The position numbers were made by a program, and so were the translations under genes. DNA of 55,275 nucleotides from Chloroflexota bacterium (GTDB lineage Bacteria > Chloroflexota > Anaerolineae > Anaerolineales > UBA11579): positions 1 through 55,275 of the forward strand of contig JABJGH010000038.1 in assembly GCA_018662365.1 (NCBI GenBank), read 5' to 3'. The notes under the pieces were generated by a model that did no database searches, was not told the DNA's origin, and was given only the letters and a program-made list of their open reading frames with translations. Below are positions 40,952-49,505 of this stretch, in pieces; the stretch's first letter is position 1; every line of letters starts with the position of its first letter.

Positions 40952-41716
40952 ATGAATAGGATATTCAAAGTGGACAAAAAATATTTCCAAACTGAAGATA
41001 AACTGATCATTCCTGAAGTGAATGAGGCACAAATGAGGGAAGTGGATCGGATTGCGGTTGAGGATTTTGGTTTAGGGATCCTGCAAATGATGGAAAATGC
41101 TGGAAGGAATTTGGCAGAATTCATCATGGAAAAAATTGGTCCACCGACAGATAAATCTATTGTGATATTAGCTGGCTCTGGCGGAAATGGTGGTGGAGGC
41201 ATTTGCTGTGCCCGCCATCTTCATAATCATGGGTATGCTGTAAAAATATTTTTAACAAAAAATGTGGAAGACTTAACAGGGGCAGCTCGAACTCAACTGG
41301 ATATATTGATCCAATCTGGAATAACTCCAAGCCTGAAATCTGATGCAGAGGAAGAAATAAAGAAATGTGATTTCGTCATTGATGCCCTGATTGGTTACAG
41401 CCTAAAAGGCGCACCGAGAGGGATGGTACAAGAGTTGATACAGCTTACAAATTTACATTCTAATCAAGTATTTTCCTTAGATATCCCCTCAGGGATAGAT
41501 TCGAGCAATGGAGAAACCCACGGTGAGTTTATTCGAGCAGATGCAACAATGACTTTGGCCCTCCCAAAACCGGGCAACCATCATGCTGGAGCGGGTGAAA
41601 TTTATCTGGCAGATATTGGGATTCCCCCTGAGGTTTATAAACCTTTGGATATTCACTTTTCACCTTTATTCAAAGAAAAATATCGAATAAAATTAAACCG
41701 AACAACTGAAAAATAA
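40952..41716 (+). CDS. nnrE: NAD(P)H-hydrate epimerase (YjeF N-terminal domain)
   Basis: Repairs damaged NAD(P)H by interconverting R and S hydrates. VNEAQMREVDRIAVEDFGLGILQMMENAGRN is the YjeF_N signature, with ILAGSGGNGGGGICCARHL the Rossmann-like glycine loop and SLDIPSGIDSSNGETHGEFIRADATMTLALPKPG the Asp-containing active site. The C-terminal dehydratase (NnrD) domain usual in bacterial fusions is missing, so it is a stand-alone epimerase of 254 residues. It is transcribed divergently from yihY. Confidence 0.92.
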   Translation: MNRIFKVDKKYFQTEDKLIIPEVNEAQMREVDRIAVEDFGLGILQMMENAGRNLAEFIMEKIGPPTDKSIVILAGSGGNGGGGICCARHLHNHGYAVKIFLTKNVEDLTGAARTQLDILIQSGITPSLKSDAEEEIKKCDFVIDALIGYSLKGAPRGMVQELIQLTNLHSNQVFSLDIPSGIDSSNGETHGEFIRADATMTLALPKPGNHHAGAGEIYLADIGIPPEVYKPLDIHFSPLFKEKYRIKLNRTTEK

Positions 41717-41743
41717 ATTTTTTGGATTGTGGATGGAAATTAA

Positions 41744-42382
41744 ATGGTAGATAGAATTATTCCAGCGAAACAAGTAGAAACCGAAATACGCGTATCCAAT
41801 TCCAGATTTATTTCTAATGCTGCTCCAGTATTTTCTGTGGAGGAAGCCAAGCAATTTATTGCCCAGATCAAGGAAAAATATGGGGATGCGAATCATAACG
41901 TCCCGGTGTTTATCATTGGACATGGTGCATCGATTACGGCGCATAGTAGCGACGATGGCGAACCCTCAGGTACTGCAGGAAGACCAGCCCTTTCGGTGTT
42001 GCAGGGAAGTGGATTTGGGGATATTGTGGTGGTGATCACGCGCTATTTTGGGGGGACAAAATTGGGCACGGGGGGACTTGTCAGGGCATATAGCGATTCC
42101 ATGCGGGCAGTTTTAGAGAAAATGCCAAAAGCAGAAAAGGTGTCTACTCAGACCGTCAAAATTATCATTCCTTATAATTTGTTTGAACAAATCAAACTAC
42201 TGATCCAAGCAGAAAAGGGAAAAATCAATCGGGAAGAATTTGCAGGGGAAATAAATATGGAAATTGAATTTCGGGATGAAAATCTTGAACAATTTAAGTC
42301 CTACCTATTGGAATTAAGTAATGGGAAAATTCTTACTGAAACGATCGGCACTAATCCAAATACAATCATGGAACTTGATTAA
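41744..42382 (+). CDS. YigZ/IMPACT family protein
   Basis: A 212-residue member of the UPF0029 family. SRFISNAAPVFSVEEAKQFI starts the RWD/IMPACT-like domain; the signature SDDGEPSGTAGRPALSVLQ plus VVVITRYFGGTKLGTGGLVRAYSDS is complete. The C-terminal domain (about 140-205) matches DUF1949. The role is unclear; E. coli YigZ is a possible ribosome or translation-associated factor. It follows nnrE by 27 bases. Confidence 0.92.
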   Translation: MVDRIIPAKQVETEIRVSNSRFISNAAPVFSVEEAKQFIAQIKEKYGDANHNVPVFIIGHGASITAHSSDDGEPSGTAGRPALSVLQGSGFGDIVVVITRYFGGTKLGTGGLVRAYSDSMRAVLEKMPKAEKVSTQTVKIIIPYNLFEQIKLLIQAEKGKINREEFAGEINMEIEFRDENLEQFKSYLLELSNGKILTETIGTNPNTIMELD

Positions 42383-42394
42383 TTAATTCTCACG

Positions 42395-43252
42395 ATGAAA
42401 GAATATAAATTGACCGCCGAAAGGCAAGAATATGTAATAAAAAATCTTAAACGAGAAATGCATTTAAGAAAATATTTCCCATTACTTTATAGAGGGTTTA
42501 AAGAAAGATGGGTGGAAATAAAGAAATTTGATTTGTCTATTGACAATATTCCAAATAATTTCGATGGTTATAAAATCGTGCATATAAGTGATATCCACTT
42601 TGGGACTTGGATGACTTCGAAACGGCTGTCAGGAATTGTACATATGATCAACCACCAAAATGCGGACATAATCTGTTACACCGGAGATCTTTTTAGCTAT
42701 GGCATTGATCTTTGGGAGAAAAATTTAGTAGAAATACTATCTGAGTTGAAAAGCAAGGATGGGGTTGTCTCTGTGATGGGCAATCACGATTATTGGAATG
42801 GACACCAGAAGGTTCGGCGGATCTCCAAAGAAATTGGGATGGTCGAACTGAGCAATAATGTATTATCAATTTCCAGAGGAAAAGAAGAACTCTTTTTTTC
42901 GGGAACTGATTCCATATATGAAGACAGATATGATCTTGAGCCAGTATTGGAAAAGCTTCCTGAAAATAGTTTTTCCATTTTGTTAAGTCATGAACCAGAT
43001 ACTGCCGATATAAGTGCAAAAACGGGAAGGTTTGCTCTTCAGCTTTCTGGGCATGCCCATGGTGGGCAAATGATCCTACCATTTATCGGGCCAGCGGTTC
43101 GGGTGAGACATGCGCATAATTATCCGTTGGGATTATATAAAATCAATCAAATGTATTTATATACAAACCGGGGTTTGGGCACGAGCATTGCCCCAATCCG
43201 GATCAACTGTAAACCAGAAATCACCGTGATTACTCTAAAGAAATCCGAGTAA
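42395..43252 (+). CDS. Metallophosphoesterase (YkuE-like)
   Basis: A 285-residue calcineurin-type phosphoesterase. The metal motifs are in order: VHISDIHFG, CYTGDLF, VMGNHDYW, LLSHEPD and LSGHAHGGQM. The NRGLGTSIAPIR tail is typical of YkuE/YaeI relatives that act on lipid A precursors or other membrane-bound phosphates. No signal peptide is seen. The gene starts 12 bases after the previous stop with no strong ribosome site of its own. Confidence 0.9.
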   Translation: MKEYKLTAERQEYVIKNLKREMHLRKYFPLLYRGFKERWVEIKKFDLSIDNIPNNFDGYKIVHISDIHFGTWMTSKRLSGIVHMINHQNADIICYTGDLFSYGIDLWEKNLVEILSELKSKDGVVSVMGNHDYWNGHQKVRRISKEIGMVELSNNVLSISRGKEELFFSGTDSIYEDRYDLEPVLEKLPENSFSILLSHEPDTADISAKTGRFALQLSGHAHGGQMILPFIGPAVRVRHAHNYPLGLYKINQMYLYTNRGLGTSIAPIRINCKPEITVITLKKSE

Positions 43253-43377
43253 ATTCCCCCTTTCAAAAAATATTAATAATTCTGTTATACAAAGTCTTTT
43301 CCCCTTCCCCGATTAATTGTTATAATATTGGTCATATTTATCTGTTTTATTTATTCTTGATGAGGGATTAACCGCAT

Positions 43378-44907
43378 ATGGCAAGCAATCAAATTTTAGA
43401 AACTTTAAAAATAAAAGAAATAAACTCTGGAGTTTCCACGGGTATGGACCAATGGATCAATGATCCGAAGGCAAAATTATTAGAATCTTTTAATCCTAGT
43501 ACCGGTGATAAACTTGCCAGCGTTTCTCAAGCTAGTGCAAGCGATTATGAAACTGTCGTTAATAAAGCTGAAGCCAGTTTTCAAGATTGGCGAAAAGTAC
43601 CCGCACCGCAACGGGGATTATTGATCCGCGATCTTGCAGATGCGCTCCGAAAATATAAAGAACCACTAGGTGACCTTATTTCATTGGAGATGGGGAAAAT
43701 TAGATCTGAGGGACATGGTGAAGTTCAGGAAATGATCGATATTTGTGATTTTGCGGTAGGCCTTTCCCGTCAGTTGTACGGATTGACAATGCATTCTGAA
43801 CGCCCGGACCATCGGATGTATGAACAATGGCATCCCCTTGGACCGATTGGTGTGATCACGGCATTCAATTTTCCGATGGCAGTGTGGGCATGGAATGCTG
43901 CAATTGGGGCCGTTTGTGGAGATACTATAATTTGGAAACCCTCTGAAATCGTTCCCTTATCTTCCCTTGCTGTTCAACATATCGCCAATGAAGTAATGGA
44001 AAAACATGGGGTGAGTGGCGTCTTTAACCTGATAAACGGCAGTGGAAGAGATGTGGGAAGTTTGATGTTGGAGGATAAAAGACTACCTCTAATTTCATTT
44101 ACTGGCTCCACCCGAGTGGGCCGCATTGTTTCAGAAAAAGTGGCCAGTAGATTTGGACGTACAATTTTGGAACTCGGCGGCAATAATGCTATCATCGTGA
44201 CAGATGGGGCTGATGTAGAAATGGCGACAAGGGCGATTCTATTTGGTGCGGTCGGTACAGCAGGACAACGCTGCACAACTACCCGAAGAATTATTACGCA
44301 TAAATCTGTGGAGAAAGATCTCACAGATGGATTGGTAAAAGCCTACGAACAGATCCAGATCGGTGATCCATTGTCTGATAACACCCTGATGGGCCCCTTG
44401 GTCAATGGGACAGCAGTGGAAGGAATGTTTGAGGCGATTGAACAGGCCAAGGCTGAGGGGGGAGAAGTGCTTTATGGTGGTGAGGTTTTTGAGGAAATGG
44501 GACAAAATTTCGTCAAACCAACGATCATTAAAATGCCCGCTCAGAGTGAAGTTGTGATGAAGGAAACCTTTGCACCGATATTATATGTTTTAGATTATGA
44601 CGATATGCAAGAAGCGATCAAAATTCATAACGGAGTTCCTCAGGGGTTATCCAGCGCGATATTTACCGATTCAATTCGGAAAGCAGAGCGTTTCCTCTCC
44701 GTGGGCGGTTCTGATTGCGGCATCGCCAACGTCAATATTGGCACCTCTGGCGCGGAGATCGGCGGTGCTTTTGGTGGGGAAAAAGAAACTGGCGGGGGTC
44801 GAGAATCAGGTTCAGATTCTTGGAAACAATATATGAGACGACAAACCAACACGATCAATTGGTCGGGTGAACTTCCATTGGCCCAAGGGATCACGTTTGG
44901 AGAATAA
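43378..44907 (+). CDS. Aldehyde dehydrogenase, ALDH7-like (alpha-aminoadipic semialdehyde type)
   Basis: NAD(P)-dependent aldehyde dehydrogenase of 509 residues. The catalytic Cys299 lies in GAVGTAGQRCTTTRR, Glu265 in LELGGNN and Asn164 in AFNFPMAVW. GTAGQRCTT and ELGGNNAII fit ALDH7A1 and bacterial piperidine-6-carboxylate dehydrogenases, which act in lysine catabolism; betaine aldehyde is another known substrate. No lysine catabolic partner lies nearby. GAGGGAT lies 10 bases before the ATG. Confidence 0.9.
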   Translation: MASNQILETLKIKEINSGVSTGMDQWINDPKAKLLESFNPSTGDKLASVSQASASDYETVVNKAEASFQDWRKVPAPQRGLLIRDLADALRKYKEPLGDLISLEMGKIRSEGHGEVQEMIDICDFAVGLSRQLYGLTMHSERPDHRMYEQWHPLGPIGVITAFNFPMAVWAWNAAIGAVCGDTIIWKPSEIVPLSSLAVQHIANEVMEKHGVSGVFNLINGSGRDVGSLMLEDKRLPLISFTGSTRVGRIVSEKVASRFGRTILELGGNNAIIVTDGADVEMATRAILFGAVGTAGQRCTTTRRIITHKSVEKDLTDGLVKAYEQIQIGDPLSDNTLMGPLVNGTAVEGMFEAIEQAKAEGGEVLYGGEVFEEMGQNFVKPTIIKMPAQSEVVMKETFAPILYVLDYDDMQEAIKIHNGVPQGLSSAIFTDSIRKAERFLSVGGSDCGIANVNIGTSGAEIGGAFGGEKETGGGRESGSDSWKQYMRRQTNTINWSGELPLAQGITFGE

Positions 44908-44949
44908 GGTCTATACTAAAATGGAAACTAAATCCTACAAGGGCAAGAA

Positions 44950-46041
44950 ATGAAAAAAATTCTTTCAGCAATTACGGTTTTATTTGTTTCCATCACCCTA
45001 TTGGGATGTTCCCCGACACCAGCGAATAATTCTACGGACATCACCGAAAATGATATTCCCAAAGCGACGCCCACAGGACTGATCAAAGGGTTCGGAATCT
45101 CACCGTCTGGGTTTCCGACCACATTCGATAATTTGGTTAATTATTTTGAGGAAGTTTCCAATTTTGGGAATGGGGGTGTGTTCTTCAATGGTTCATGGCG
45201 TAATGACACCCTCGGCGGCACAGATTCCGGTCAAATTCCTGAAACGGCAATATTAGTATCAGAACAAGCCGAGATATTTAGGTTTACTCCCATTGTTGAT
45301 TTTGGTTGGAGAAGTGAGCAATCTATCCATCTCAATGTGCCAGGAAACAGCACAAATGATTGGAGTAATGAAGAAGCGAAGGGTCTATTTTTAAATATGG
45401 TTCTGGAATATGCCAAAACCTATCATCCCCCTTATTTATTTTTAGCCAATGAAAATAGTTTTTATTTTGAACAGAATCCTGAGGATTATTACCGATTCGT
45501 TGAATTTTATAATCTCGCCTATGATGCCATCAAAGATGTTTCACCAGAAACCCAAGTGGGCGTCGTATTCAACTATGAACATTTGGCTGGCACAGGAAAT
45601 TTTAACCGTTGGACCACAAGTCAATGGAAAGCATTGGATGCCCATGATCTAGAACGATTGGATGTGATTGGAATAACATTGTATCCTTGGTTAGGGTATG
45701 GGACTGTCGAAGAGGTGCCCAATAATTATATGGATGAACTTTTTGAGCGGATTGGGGACATCCCGGTTGCAATTACTGAAACCGGATGGCCAGGATTTTA
45801 TCTGGATGAAACCATATTGGCGTGGGAAGCATCTAATGAAGCTCAAATAGAATTTGTGGATAAATTAGAAATAATGCTAGCCGGAAGAAATATTGTGATT
45901 GCTAATTGGCTATTTCTTTATCCTCCTGTTGACCTAGCCGATAAAAACCTTTGGATCACCTTTGCTAACTTAAGTTTATATGATCTGGAAAACAATAGAT
46001 TGCCTATTTATGAAAAATGGCAGGAATTTTCAATAAAATAA
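44950..46041 (+). CDS. Lipoprotein with a clan GH-A glycosidase-like fold
   Basis: A 363-residue lipoprotein: LFVSITLLGC gives lipobox Cys20, then a short Ser/Thr/Pro linker. The rest reads as a TIM barrel. Glu168 in FLANENSF fits the clan GH-A acid/base position (NE), and Glu277 in AITETGWPG fits the nucleophile on strand 7, as in GH17/GH53-like enzymes. The two Glu are about 110 residues apart, as expected. The substrate is unknown; surface beta-glycan is plausible. AAGGG precedes the ATG. Confidence 0.78.
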   Translation: MKKILSAITVLFVSITLLGCSPTPANNSTDITENDIPKATPTGLIKGFGISPSGFPTTFDNLVNYFEEVSNFGNGGVFFNGSWRNDTLGGTDSGQIPETAILVSEQAEIFRFTPIVDFGWRSEQSIHLNVPGNSTNDWSNEEAKGLFLNMVLEYAKTYHPPYLFLANENSFYFEQNPEDYYRFVEFYNLAYDAIKDVSPETQVGVVFNYEHLAGTGNFNRWTTSQWKALDAHDLERLDVIGITLYPWLGYGTVEEVPNNYMDELFERIGDIPVAITETGWPGFYLDETILAWEASNEAQIEFVDKLEIMLAGRNIVIANWLFLYPPVDLADKNLWITFANLSLYDLENNRLPIYEKWQEFSIK

Positions 46042-46115
46042 GTAACTCATTTCCTTAATGTTCAAAATCCCCTACCCTTCAAATTATTAATATTGAATCC
46101 CTCTAAAACATCGAG

Positions 46116-46121
46116 TAAACT
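46116..46121 (+). promoter_or_regulatory. -10 box for the leaderless deacetylase gene
   Basis: TAAACT ends 6 bases before the ATG at 46128; no Shine-Dalgarno. Confidence 0.45.
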
Positions 46122-46127
46122 ATCTGC

Positions 46128-47156
46128 ATGGAAGAATTGGTACTGTTTTATCCAGATAGACATGAGCTTCATTTTGAGCGAGGGCACCCCGAGAGACCGG
46201 AAAGGGTGGAAGCTATTCGCAATGCTCTTGAAGATTCTGGTCTATGGGAAAGTCTTGAAAAAATGCCCCCAATAGAAATTCCAAAAAAAGTTTTACAGGC
46301 AGTTCATGATGAGTCCTATTTAGAGGAGATAAGCTCTGCCAGCAAAAATGGGCTTCGCCCAGATATGGACACCTACCTTACCCCTTATTCTTGGGAATTA
46401 GCCTTAAATTCTGCTGGAGGGGCGCTGGCGGTTTCAGAGGCGGTGTGGAAGCGGGAGGCCAACCGTGGGTATGCATTATGTCGCCCTCCGGGCCATCATG
46501 CCACGCCAGACCAGGCGATGGGATTTTGCATTCTAAATAATATTTCTATTGCGACTGAAAATATACTTCAAAAATTCGGGGCCAAGAGAATTGCGATCAT
46601 TGATCTGGATGTGCACCATGGCAATGGCACACAGGATATTTTTTGGGAAAGAAGCGATGTCCTTTTCATTTCGGTGCATCAGTCCCCACTATATCCTGGT
46701 ACCGGATCGGCGAAGGAAATTGGTGCGGGGGATGGGGAGGGATTCACGATCAATATTCCATTACCCCCCTACTCTGGAAATGAAGCACGTTTGCATGCGA
46801 TGGAAGAAATCATTCTTCCTAAGTTATCAGAGTTTAAACCAGAGATGATCATGGTCAGTGTGGGTTTTGATGCCCATTGGAAAGATCCTCTCGCCCAACA
46901 ATTAACTTCTGCGGATAATTATGGGAAATTAATTTCTTTATTATCAAAATATACAGATCAATATACAGGCGGACGGCTGGCTATTTTTCTTGAAGGTGGG
47001 TATGACCTGCACGCAGGTGCGGCATGTTCATTGGCGATCACAAACGCGTTGTTGGGGAAAGCTTGGAAAGATACCCTGGGGGAAAGCCAAAACCCAGAAA
47101 CCAATGAATGGAGAACCGTTTTAAACCACATTAAAGTACAGTGGGGAATAAACTGA
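46128..47156 (+). CDS. Histone deacetylase family protein (AcuC/polyamine-type)
   Basis: Zinc-dependent deacetylase, 342 residues. The catalytic His pair is His123-His124 (RPPGHHATPDQAMGFC). Zinc ligands Asp161 and His163 lie in IIDLDVHHGNGTQD, the third Asp in MVSVGFDAHWKDP. FLEGGYDLHAG completes the site. Bacterial relatives remove acetyl groups from polyamines, acetoin-related substrates or lysine. The GNAT gene 28 bases downstream makes an acetylation/deacetylation pair possible. Confidence 0.93.
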   Translation: MEELVLFYPDRHELHFERGHPERPERVEAIRNALEDSGLWESLEKMPPIEIPKKVLQAVHDESYLEEISSASKNGLRPDMDTYLTPYSWELALNSAGGALAVSEAVWKREANRGYALCRPPGHHATPDQAMGFCILNNISIATENILQKFGAKRIAIIDLDVHHGNGTQDIFWERSDVLFISVHQSPLYPGTGSAKEIGAGDGEGFTINIPLPPYSGNEARLHAMEEIILPKLSEFKPEMIMVSVGFDAHWKDPLAQQLTSADNYGKLISLLSKYTDQYTGGRLAIFLEGGYDLHAGAACSLAITNALLGKAWKDTLGESQNPETNEWRTVLNHIKVQWGIN

Positions 47157-47184
47157 TGGATCAGATTGAATAAAAGGAACAATT

Positions 47185-47808
47185 ATGACAATTAAATTCG
47201 GGCCAGCTTATCGAATCGAAACCCCCCGTTTTATCATTCGTTGCTGGGAGCCCAAGGATGCCCATTTGCTCAAAAAGTCGATTGACGAAAGCAGAGAGCA
47301 TCTTAAACCCTGGATGCCCTGGGTGCATGGGGATCCGGAAGAAATTGAGGTATATATAAATCGACTTCGAGGGTACCGCGGCCGCTTCGATCAGGATGAG
47401 GAATATGTGTATGGCATTTTCAACAAGGATGAAGATAAAGTTCTTGGCGGGACAGGCTTTCATAATCGGGTAGGACCAAATGCAACGGAGATCGGCTATT
47501 GGATCCATGGAGATCATATTAATCAAGGATATGCGACGGAAGCCGTATTGACCCTCACAAGGATTGCTTTTGAGGTGAATAAGGTCATTCGAGTAGAAAT
47601 TCATTGCGATCCAGAAAACCATGCCAGTGCGGCAATCCCCAAAAAACTGGGATATGAATTTGAGGCAATACTAAAAAACCGACAGCCCTTTTTAGACCGT
47701 TTAACGGACTCTATGATCTGGACAATGTTCGAAGACCAGTATCAAGAAAGTCCAGCGTCAAAATATGAACTTCAAGCATATAATATTTTGGGAGAGAAAA
47801 TAATTTAA
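47185..47808 (+). CDS. GNAT-family N-acetyltransferase (RimJ/RimL-like)
   Basis: A 207-residue acetyltransferase. TPRFIIRCWEPKDAHLLKKSI is the N-terminal start of RimJ/RimL types. IGYWIHGDHINQGYATEAVLTLTRIAFEVN contains the acetyl-CoA loop (Q-G-Y-A-T), and DPENHASAAIPKKLGYEFEA the C-terminal Asn/Ser block. The target may be an N-terminal amine or small molecule. AAGGA stands before the ATG. Confidence 0.88.
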   Translation: MTIKFGPAYRIETPRFIIRCWEPKDAHLLKKSIDESREHLKPWMPWVHGDPEEIEVYINRLRGYRGRFDQDEEYVYGIFNKDEDKVLGGTGFHNRVGPNATEIGYWIHGDHINQGYATEAVLTLTRIAFEVNKVIRVEIHCDPENHASAAIPKKLGYEFEAILKNRQPFLDRLTDSMIWTMFEDQYQESPASKYELQAYNILGEKII

Positions 47809-47915
47809 TAAATTCTATTCGATCCAATTGCAAGCATTAATCATCCAATATATTGGATGTAAGATATCAAAGGAAAAAACTGTCTAATAGGTAAATAACG
47901 AAAAAAAGGATGAAA

Positions 47916-48179
47916 ATGAAATCCCAAGACAACATTATAGTTTATGGCACAAAATGGTGCCCAGATAGCCACCGAGCCCGATTAATCTTCAAAAAGAATG
48001 ATATTGACTATACTTACATTGACATAGATGAGAATCCTGAAGCTGTCGAGATCGTTTTGAAAATCAATAATGGTAATCGCTCCGTTCCTACAATACTTTT
48101 TCCTGACGAATCAATATTAGTTGAACCCTCAAATAGGGAATTAAAAGATAAGCTTGCAGAACTTACAATCGCTAATTAA
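47916..48179 (+). CDS. Mycoredoxin/glutaredoxin-like protein with CPDS active site
   Basis: An 87-residue thioredoxin-fold protein. YGTKWCPDSHRARLIF has the active site Cys15-Pro-Asp-Ser18, so the second Cys of CxxC is replaced by Ser. YIDIDENPEA, NNGNRSVPTILFPD and VEPSNRELKDKL align well with actinobacterial mycoredoxin. As a monothiol protein it could reduce mixed disulfides of a low-molecular-weight thiol. ATG 47916 is favoured over 47910, because AGGA is spaced better for it. Confidence 0.82.
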   Translation: MKSQDNIIVYGTKWCPDSHRARLIFKKNDIDYTYIDIDENPEAVEIVLKINNGNRSVPTILFPDESILVEPSNRELKDKLAELTIAN

Positions 48180-48182
48180 TCC

Positions 48183-48216
48183 AAAAAAAACACCGACTTA
48201 TCATCGGTGTTTTTTT
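48183..48216. terminator. Bidirectional terminator
   Basis: AAAACACCGA / TCGGTGTTTT with loop CTTATCA, flanked by A and T runs, between convergent genes. Confidence 0.9.
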
Positions 48217-48238
48217 ATTTAATATACTTTTGGACAAT

Positions 48239-49435
48239 CTATTTTATTTGACAGGTTAATCCTTTTAGATAAGTGCCTTCGGGAAAACTAAGGGAAACCG
48301 GGTGATCTACATCTTGCCCCATCCTTGAAATTATTTTTGCCTCAACTTTGGCATCTAAGGCTGCACCAGCAACGACTTTTTGGAATAAAGCTGTATCCAT
48401 CCCCCCCGAACAGGAAAAGGTAAAAAGAGTGCCACCGGGATTTAACAATTTAAAGGCTAAAAGATTTATATCTTTATAGCCCCGGGTCGCTTTTTCCAAT
48501 TGTTTTTTGGTTGGAGCAAATTTTGGGGGATCAAGGATGATCAGATCAAAGCTGCGCCTGGAATCACGGAAGGTACGTAATTGGGAAAACACATCCTCTT
48601 CAATTAATTCAACAATACTTGGGTCAAAATCATTTATCTTCAAATTTTGTTCAATTATTTTTAGTGCATTCCCTGAAGAATCTATAGATGTCACCTTTTT
48701 TGCTCCGCCCTTAATGGCACTTAAGGTGAATCCGCCAGAAAAAGAAAAACAGTCTAATACTTCTTTTTCCTTTGCATATTCTCTTATCGCTAATCTATTT
48801 GAGCGTTGATCTAAATAAAAACCCGTTTTCTGACCTTCTTTGACACCCACGAGATACTTTATGCCATTTTCGAAAATTTCTACTTGATCAGGGATTTCTT
48901 TACCAGCCAGGATACCCACTCTGGGTTCTAAACCTTCTAGTTTTCGTACTTCAACGTCTGACCGCTCATAAATTTGAGTTATTCCAGATATTTCCACTAA
49001 AAACTGGGTTATTTCATCTTTCCAATATTCTGATCCAGCGCTAAGAATTTGAACGACGAGGACATCAGCATATTGATCAACGATCAAACCAGGTAGTCCA
49101 TCTGATTCCCCATTAACCAATCGAAATGCGTTGGTAATTCCAGAATTTATTAACCCCGTCCTGGAATCAATCGATTCCATAATACGGTCTTTTAAGAGTT
49201 CGGGAGACATGGGGATGGATTGTTTCCATGACCAGACCCGCCCAGTAATTTGGGATTCGGGGCTAAAAGCCGCCCAGGCAAGAAACTCTCCGGTGGAAGA
49301 TTCGATTTTAACGGTTTCCCCAATGCTCGGATTTCCTTGAAAATGATCGATTGCTCCAGAAAATATCCAAGGATGTTTTCTTAGCAATGATTTTTCTCGT
49401 CCAGGTTTTAATTTGATTACTAAATTTTCATTCAT
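48239..49435 (-). CDS. RlmI-like class I rRNA methyltransferase
   Basis: A 398-residue protein of the RlmI/RlmK family, which methylates 23S rRNA cytosine C5. The N-terminal PUA domain (LKPGREKSLLRKHPWIFSGAI) is followed by an EEHD-like linker (about 75-170) and the SAM domain: VLDCFSFSGGFTLSAIKGGA, VTSIDSSGNAL, and FDLIILDPPKFAPTKKQLEKATRGYKDI with the DPPKF motif. The PDPPxF-type site and the FSCSGG Cys fit m5C methyltransferases. No Shine-Dalgarno is evident. Confidence 0.9.
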   Translation of the reverse strand: MNENLVIKLKPGREKSLLRKHPWIFSGAIDHFQGNPSIGETVKIESSTGEFLAWAAFSPESQITGRVWSWKQSIPMSPELLKDRIMESIDSRTGLINSGITNAFRLVNGESDGLPGLIVDQYADVLVVQILSAGSEYWKDEITQFLVEISGITQIYERSDVEVRKLEGLEPRVGILAGKEIPDQVEIFENGIKYLVGVKEGQKTGFYLDQRSNRLAIREYAKEKEVLDCFSFSGGFTLSAIKGGAKKVTSIDSSGNALKIIEQNLKINDFDPSIVELIEEDVFSQLRTFRDSRRSFDLIILDPPKFAPTKKQLEKATRGYKDINLLAFKLLNPGGTLFTFSCSGGMDTALFQKVVAGAALDAKVEAKIISRMGQDVDHPVSLSFPEGTYLKGLTCQIK

Positions 49436-49446
49436 GTTTTGGTATT

Positions 49447-49483
49447 AAAAGAGGTTGGTGATTTTTATTTTTCCACCAACCTC
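49447..49483 (-). terminator. Terminator of the oxoamine synthase gene
   Basis: On the minus strand GAGGTTGGTG pairs with CACCAACCTC across a 13-base A-rich loop, then CTTTTAAT. Confidence 0.85.
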
Positions 49484-49505
49484 AGAAATTATTATCTAAC
49501 CTTGA

